A DNA stretch of 64,000 nt, taken from positions 256,679,228-256,743,227 of the forward strand of contig JAVHZZ010000004.1 in the NCBI GenBank assembly GCA_036250195.1. The letters are read 5' to 3'. The notes under the pieces are model-generated. The model searched no databases. It was not told the DNA's origin and saw only the letters and a list, made by a program, of their open reading frames with translations. Both the position numbers and the translations under genes were made by a program. Within the stretch, counting starts at the first letter, position 1, and every line of letters starts with the position of its first letter. Below are positions 58,534 through 64,000 of the stretch, piece by piece. The stretch comes from Mixophyes australis (Eukaryota; Chordata; Amphibia; Anura; Limnodynastidae).

Positions 58534-58900
58534 CTGGTAATTCCGTGCGCTCAGTTATTGGGGTGCTTCTTGTTCTCCCCATTCAGGAGAGCTTAGCCTG
58601 TAGCCTAGCTCCTCTCCAATAACGGTAAATCCTTCCAACGATCTGTGATCTGTAGTATTTCCCAAAAACAGTTCCAGTGCGGCAAGTCCTCTTCACGCAT
58701 CAAATAGCCTGTTCTCCAAAATTTCAATCCAGCCACGATCTCCAATCCGGCAGCAGAGCTCCAGCATAGATACCACCTCTGCCCTATTACAGACTATGCA
58801 GCAATGTCTGTCCCTCCAGAGACTCCTGACGCTGGTGTCCACAGATGTATGTATGCTCATTCACTGCCCACAGTGCGCTGTGTGTAACTAACCCTATACA
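58534..58900 (-). other. fgfr4: Candidate non-coding fgfr4 exon 1 and promoter side
   Basis: Exon 2 begins with an acceptor at 54933, so a 5' exon must lie upstream (higher coordinates). A good donor (CCAG|GTGAGG on the minus strand) ends at 58534. The DNA above it is less AT-rich than the surroundings and has GC-box-like stretches at 59040-59080. No coding potential is needed. The 5' limit is a guess. Confidence 0.4.
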
Positions 58901-59988
58901 CTTCCACTATGTTGTCTTCCTCTCGCACATTTCAAACGCGTTGAGAGGTGACTCAGGTTACACTCTGCAGGCTGTCCACTCTCTTTCTCTCCAGTCAGTA
59001 ACAATGGACTATAAGGGTGCAATGCTACAGGGAATCCCACCACAAACACGCCCCCAGGCTCTGCGCCCCCCTCCCTCTGGGTTTATTCACTACCCTCCCC
59101 CCTCCAACTCACCCTTTCACACTCAAATTAGCTAACTTCTCCCCCAGCTTTGTGCGGGAGGATTAAACTGCTTCACTTTGCTGCCCAGCTCAGGGCTTTC
59201 TGAATCCCAGCATGAGTCCAGCCTTTCTTTACAAAACCCTCTACCTAATGATGACATTCCTGCCAGTTATAAGAGGAATCAGGGTGTCCCATTGTAATAG
59301 GCATTTCTATCTCCCAAACATCTTCACGCTTCAACGCAATATATATACGTTGTATATACAACTATTTAGGTTAGGTGCAGTACTTTATATAACAATGATA
59401 CATACACTGGCTTGCATACTTTGGACTATCGCGAGGAATAGAAAGTAATGTAGAAGGAAAAAAATGCAAATGCTCATTCATCAACGAGCAGGTTATTCAC
59501 GTTTTTTTTAAAATAAAGCTAATAGTATTTGCAAATAAATCCATTACCTTAATTTTATTTGACTTCAAATGATAAATCTTGGTGTAAACCAGTAGTCATT
59601 TTTGTTGTATTCTTGCTTAGCTGTTTTCTATTCACTGTATTGTGTCTTAATTTATTCAATCGCATTCCTTTTTTTGATGTGCATTGAAGTTAATTAGGTG
59701 TTTGGCTAAAACAGTCAGAATATGGTTGTGAAAAGATAACACACAATTACTTTTACCCCCTACAGTCTTGTCTCTACACCCTCACCTACCAGATTTGAGT
59801 CTGGGTGAATTTTAAAAGACGTTTTGATTAGATAATGAAGTCAGAGTTGATACTACATCTGAGAAACAAAGGATAAGCATAGTATATTATGAATTGTAAA
59901 GCTAAAGTTTGTTTATGTTGTTTTAAATTGCTGGTGCCTCTAGAAAGTGCAGACGTACCAGATTGTTTGTGTGTGTGTGTGTATATAA

Positions 59989-59990
<2 letters not shown>
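58901..59990. other. Upstream of fgfr4, unassigned
   Basis: 58900-59160 is GC-richer and may include promoter; 59160-59990 is AT-rich with nothing recognised. Confidence 0.45.

Positions 59991-60051
<61 letters not shown>
59991..60051. repeat. (TA)n microsatellite
   Basis: About 28 TA dinucleotides preceded by a short (GT)n at 59967-59981. Confidence 0.95.
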
Positions 60052-60054
<3 letters not shown>

Positions 60055-60629
60055 TACAATTGTGTAACTGTGTGATTATATATGCATTTACACACTTGTA
60101 CATATGTATACAGTTCTTCCTTAATGAGGGCAGTTTCATTAGAGCAGGGCTTCTTAACTTTTTCATTTGCCACCTTCCATGCCAATAATTTGGTTATTAT
60201 TAACAATTTATTTCGTTTTAATTACATTACAGTGTCTACAAATCAAATATTTTATTGTTAAATATAATGGGCATGTAATAAAAAGAATATTGGAGACTTG
60301 TTCCGAATAATAATATTAAAACTTAATTAGTTTACTACTTGGTAGTACACAATGGGTTTGAGGACCAACAGCAATGTATCATAGGTAAATAGTATATGCA
60401 GCAACAAAATAGCTATAGAAGACCCTAACTGTTTCAATGTTAATGGAGTTGTAAGCCACAATTAAAGACATTTGAGAGGTTGTTTTAAAAGTTTCACAAG
60501 GATATGTATCCTAACAAAGTGATATATAAACGCAAACATTGTGAGACAGTCTCACCCAATTCTTATACAGTGTTGCCAGGAGAAAAAAAAGTAGAGAAGA
60601 AATAAAATTGAGTAGACAGAATAACTATT
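60052..60629. other. Unassigned sequence
   Basis: AT-rich; nothing recognised. Confidence 0.5.
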
Positions 60630-60932
60630 ATTATACATTTATATTTATATAATGCCACAGTATTATGAAGCACTTTACAGAGTATATTAAATTATTTACA
60701 ACCGTCCTGAGCCATTGGAGTTTACAGTCTAAATTCTCTACCAAACTAGGGACCATTTTGTCAGCTGCCATTGACCTACCAGTATGTTTTTAGGCTGTGG
60801 GAGGAAACCGGAGCACACACCCACACAAACACGGGAGAACTTATAGACACCACAAACATAGTGTCCTGGTCGGAACTGAATCCATGGCCTCAGTGCTGTG
60901 ATGCAACAATGCTAATGGCTGTATCACCATAT
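60630..60932 (-). mobile_element. tRNA-headed SINE, minus strand, diverged copy
   Basis: Same order as 32942-33262 read in complement: tRNA-like head (60932-60870), gtgggaggaaacc / tttcctcccacag core near 60800, then tagactgtaaactcca and a tail with tatataaat near 60640. Confidence 0.75.
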
Positions 60933-62108
60933 TTGTAAGATAAACTTTGGTAAATAATAGATGCATTGAGGTAGGAAAATAAAATAATCATATAAGCGTA
61001 GTTTCCAACTGTCCCTAATATCAAAGAACAGTTCCATGTTTTTAAAGCTACCACCCACTGTAAGAACGTGCTTATCCCCCTAACCAGAAGGTCTCCGACA
61101 GGCAGCCATTTATACAGGGGCTCTGTAAGTCCTATAAAAAAAAAAAACAGCAAATCAATGGCATTTGCCACTTTAAAATGGCAATGGATGGGGGAGAGCC
61201 AATCACAAGCCCGAACTTCTTGATTGCGGTTTGAGAATGGTCCTCCCGCTCACACCCTACCAACGTTTTTCGTCTCAGGCTGATGAGGAACTAAAGAGCT
61301 CCGGTAAAAACTGATGCAAGGACCAGCCACAAGGGCTCCTGCTAGGGGGGCATGGAAGCATGTTCGTAAAATAAATTCAGTAGGTGGTTGTTCAGCTTTG
61401 ATTTGTTTCTGGAAAGGATCACCCTGGAAATATCTCTGTTCTTACAATCTGTTCTTATTCACTAGCTGTTCTAAGTTAATATTTATTAAAGAGATCTGGA
61501 AATACAAAAATCACATTTTAACCATGCTCAGTGAAGATGACATGATTAGTTACAGTACACCATGGTCTACATAAACTTCACCAAGCATGATGTGCTTTCA
61601 TGCCTCTGCTCAACCGTTAAGTGTACTTGGAAATTATATTCAAATATTGGTAACTATGAACTACACTGCCCTTAAGAATGTTAGGTATTAATAAAAACAT
61701 TGTGCAAAACAGCTTTTATACATAAACATACAATGTGAGTTCCATTTTGCAGTATCCTGTTTGATTTCACTTATGCAGAAGGCAGTGGTAACCCTAGAAG
61801 CTAACATCTAAACTATGCCAAACAAGGGGCAAATCTAAGCATGTATTTTTCCCATGAAAAGGTACATCTTACAGATAAAAGGCAACATAAATTACTGAAA
61901 AGGTACCAATGGTCAGAGACACAGAAGATAATGTAATCGTAAAGTGTTTATAAGCTCATATCACCATATGAGAAAATTTATTATATATTTGTCCCTGTTA
62001 CTAAACCATGCATTTTTACATCTCTTGACACGTCATAGGACAAATTTGTCATGTGAGGTTAGTCTCATATGCACATCCATTTCACTGGAAACTGGACAAT
62101 ATTATAAT
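60933..62108. other. Unassigned sequence
   Basis: No gene or bounded repeat recognised. Confidence 0.5.
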
Positions 62109-63320
62109 ATATATACATTGATCAGCGACAGCATTAAAACCACTGATAAGTGAACTAAATAACATTGATTATCTGGTTACAATGGCACCTGTCAAGGGAT
62201 GAAATATATTAGGTGTCAAAAGATCAAGTTTTTGAAGTTGATGTGTTGGAAGCAGAAAAAAATGGGCAAGCATAAGGATCTGAGTGACTTTGACAAGGGC
62301 CACTTTGTGATGGCTAAAAGACTGGGTCAGAGCATCTCCAAAACAACCGGTCTTGTGCATACCAGGAACACCCGTTCCTGGTATGTAGTGGTTACTACCT
62401 ACCAAAAGTGGTCCAAGGAAGGACAACCGGCATTCGGGTCATGGATGCCCAAGTATCATTGATGCGCATGGGGAACGAAGGCTTGCCCATCTGGTCCATT
62501 TCCACAGAAGAGCTACTGTAGCACAAATTGCTGAAAAAGTTAATGCTGGCTATGATAGACAGGTGTCAGGACACAGTCCTTCACAGCTTGCTGTGCCTAT
62601 GGTTGCATAGCCACAGACTGTTCAGAGTGCCCAATCCGACCTCTGTCCATCACCAAAAGCCCCTACAATGGGCCCCCGAGCAGCAGAACTGGACCATATA
62701 ACAATGGAAGAAGGCCTAGTCTGATGAATCACATTTTCTTTTACATCATGCGGACATCCAAGTGCGTGTTCGTCGTTTACTTGGGGAAGAGATGGCATCA
62801 GGATGCACTATGGGAAGAAGGCAATCCAGTGGAGGCAGTCTGATGCTCTGGGCATGTTCTGCTGGGAAACCTTTGGTTCTGGCATTCATGTGGATGTTAT
62901 TTTGACACATACCACCTACCTAAACATTGTTCCAGACCATGTACACCCCTTCATAGCAACGGTATTCCCCGATGACTGTGGCCTCATTCAGCAGGATAAT
63001 TTGCCCTACCACGCTGCAAGAATTGTTAAGCAAAAAGACAGAGTTCAAGGTGTTGACTTGATCTCCAAATTCTCCAGATCTCAATCTGATCGAGCATCTG
63101 TGGGATGTGCTGGAAAAAGAAGTCAGAGCCATGGAGGCCCTAATTTCAACTTACAGGACTTAAAGGATCTGCTGCTAATGACTTGATGCCAGATACCATA
63201 GGACACCGTTAGAGGTCCTGTGAACTCCATGTCTCAATGGGTCAGAGATGCTTTGGCGGAACAAGGGGGACCTACATAATATTAGGTAGTTGGCTTTAAT
63301 GTTGTAACTGATATATATAT
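62109..63320 (+). mobile_element. Tc1-like transposon, about 1.2 kb, decayed
   Basis: Left end ...gatcagcgacagcattaaaacca and right end ggctttaatgttgtaactgat are inverted copies of about 25 bp, abutting TA-rich flanks. The transposase reading (62250-63285) contains MGKHKDLSDFDKGHFVMAKR, TYQKWSKEGQ, LWSDES-like remnants near 62715, SGGGSLMLWACSAGKPLV-type block near 62830, QQDNLPYH near 62990 and the SPDLNLIEHLWDV-type block near 63080. Multiple frameshifts and stops; inactive. Confidence 0.88.
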
Positions 63321-64000
63321 ATATATATATATAATGTTCTACATCACTGTAAAAACGTATTTTTCTCTTTCAAAAGATAATGCAGTAGTGCAAACGCCTG
63401 TGCTGACGTGATACTGGTAAATAAGCCAACATTAAATCTTCAGTTTTAAAATGTTACTGGATTATGAATACAGATTTAGAAAGATCTGTCAGAATTTCAT
63501 TCCTCCTAATTACACTCTCTGTATTGTGCACACACATTATTGAAAGCTTTTAATCTATTTTAGAATTACTTGCATGGAAATACAGAAAGTAATGAGAAAA
63601 ACAGCAAACTTTGAGCACTTTAGTCAATATTTGCTAATAGCGCTCTTTCTGTCTGGTAAATATCCCCTTATCCATCTTTTCACTATCTGTAGCTCTCCAT
63701 TTAATTTCCTCCCTCCCTGACTCTGTTACTTATACTGTGAGACTGGCTGACGTTTCCCTCTCTCAAAGACTCCATTCAGGATTTGTTTGCCCATAACTTA
63801 TATACCAGGCTCAGGCTTTTTTTTCCACCAGTGGAGCACGGAGGAAAGAAATTGAATTTCACATAAATTATCCAGGGCCAGGAACACCTCAATCAAACCA
63901 CACACACGCACATGCACCCAGCCTGAAGTGACTGGAATACACAACACTCTGAAGAGAATTTATGTGAATTGACGTTTTTATTTATGAATAAACCATTCAC
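63321..64000. other. Unassigned sequence
   Basis: AT-rich, short CA-rich patch near 63900; nothing recognised. Confidence 0.5.

Noticed and set aside
59828..60206. Open frames with long Ile/Tyr runs
   Set aside because: Translation of a (TA)n microsatellite.

Overview
This is a vertebrate nuclear DNA window, most probably from a frog. It is AT-rich with intron-containing genes, microsatellites and heavy transposon load. The repeat set (PIF/Harbinger with a separate Myb-like gene, several hAT families, a DIRS/Ngaro-type tyrosine-recombinase retroelement, Tc1-like elements, L2/CR1 LINE tails and a tRNA-headed SINE) fits an anuran. The species call is inference. There are no operons, ribosome binding sites, CRISPR arrays or other prokaryotic features.

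The only host gene I can support is fgfr4, on the minus strand. I place 17 coding exons from 54871 (ATG) down to 44271 (stop). All splice phases fit, and together they encode 808 aa: signal peptide, three Ig domains, acid box, one transmembrane helix, and a tyrosine kinase with all catalytic residues. A 5'UTR segment shares the first coding exon. A distal non-coding first exon probably lies near 58534-58900.

Left of the gene the DNA is mostly nested mobile elements. 1-2010 holds LTR-retrotransposon scraps. 2014-9360 is Harbinger copy 1 (TAA target duplication), carrying a 3.6 kb hAT-type insertion (3051-6663) that itself contains an L2 tail, a second hAT element (4818-5776) and a 39-bp minisatellite. 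9361-14050 is mostly unrecognised, with an exact 70-bp tandem repeat at 10981. About 14100-20280 is a decayed DIRS/Ngaro-like element: gag-like, RT/RNase H, tyrosine recombinase and SGNH-hydrolase-like blocks. 20840-24410 is a degenerate tandem array split by a solo-LTR-like insertion. 24970-27360 is a decayed hAT transposase. 27970-34660 holds MITEs, an L2 tail, satellites and a SINE.

35073-41612 is Harbinger copy 2 (TTA target duplication), inverted relative to copy 1 and interrupted by a 2.5 kb hAT element (37439-39916) that contains a 147-bp hAT MITE. Comparing the two Harbinger copies gives empty-site proof of the insertions and shows that neither copy is intact.

Right of fgfr4 exon 1 are microsatellites, another SINE copy and a decayed Tc1-like transposon (about 62109-63320). 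I found no convincing undescribed biological system. The most useful observations are the precisely bounded nested insertions, the damaged but complementary Harbinger pair, the SGNH block of the DIRS-like element, and some sequence peculiarities of fgfr4.
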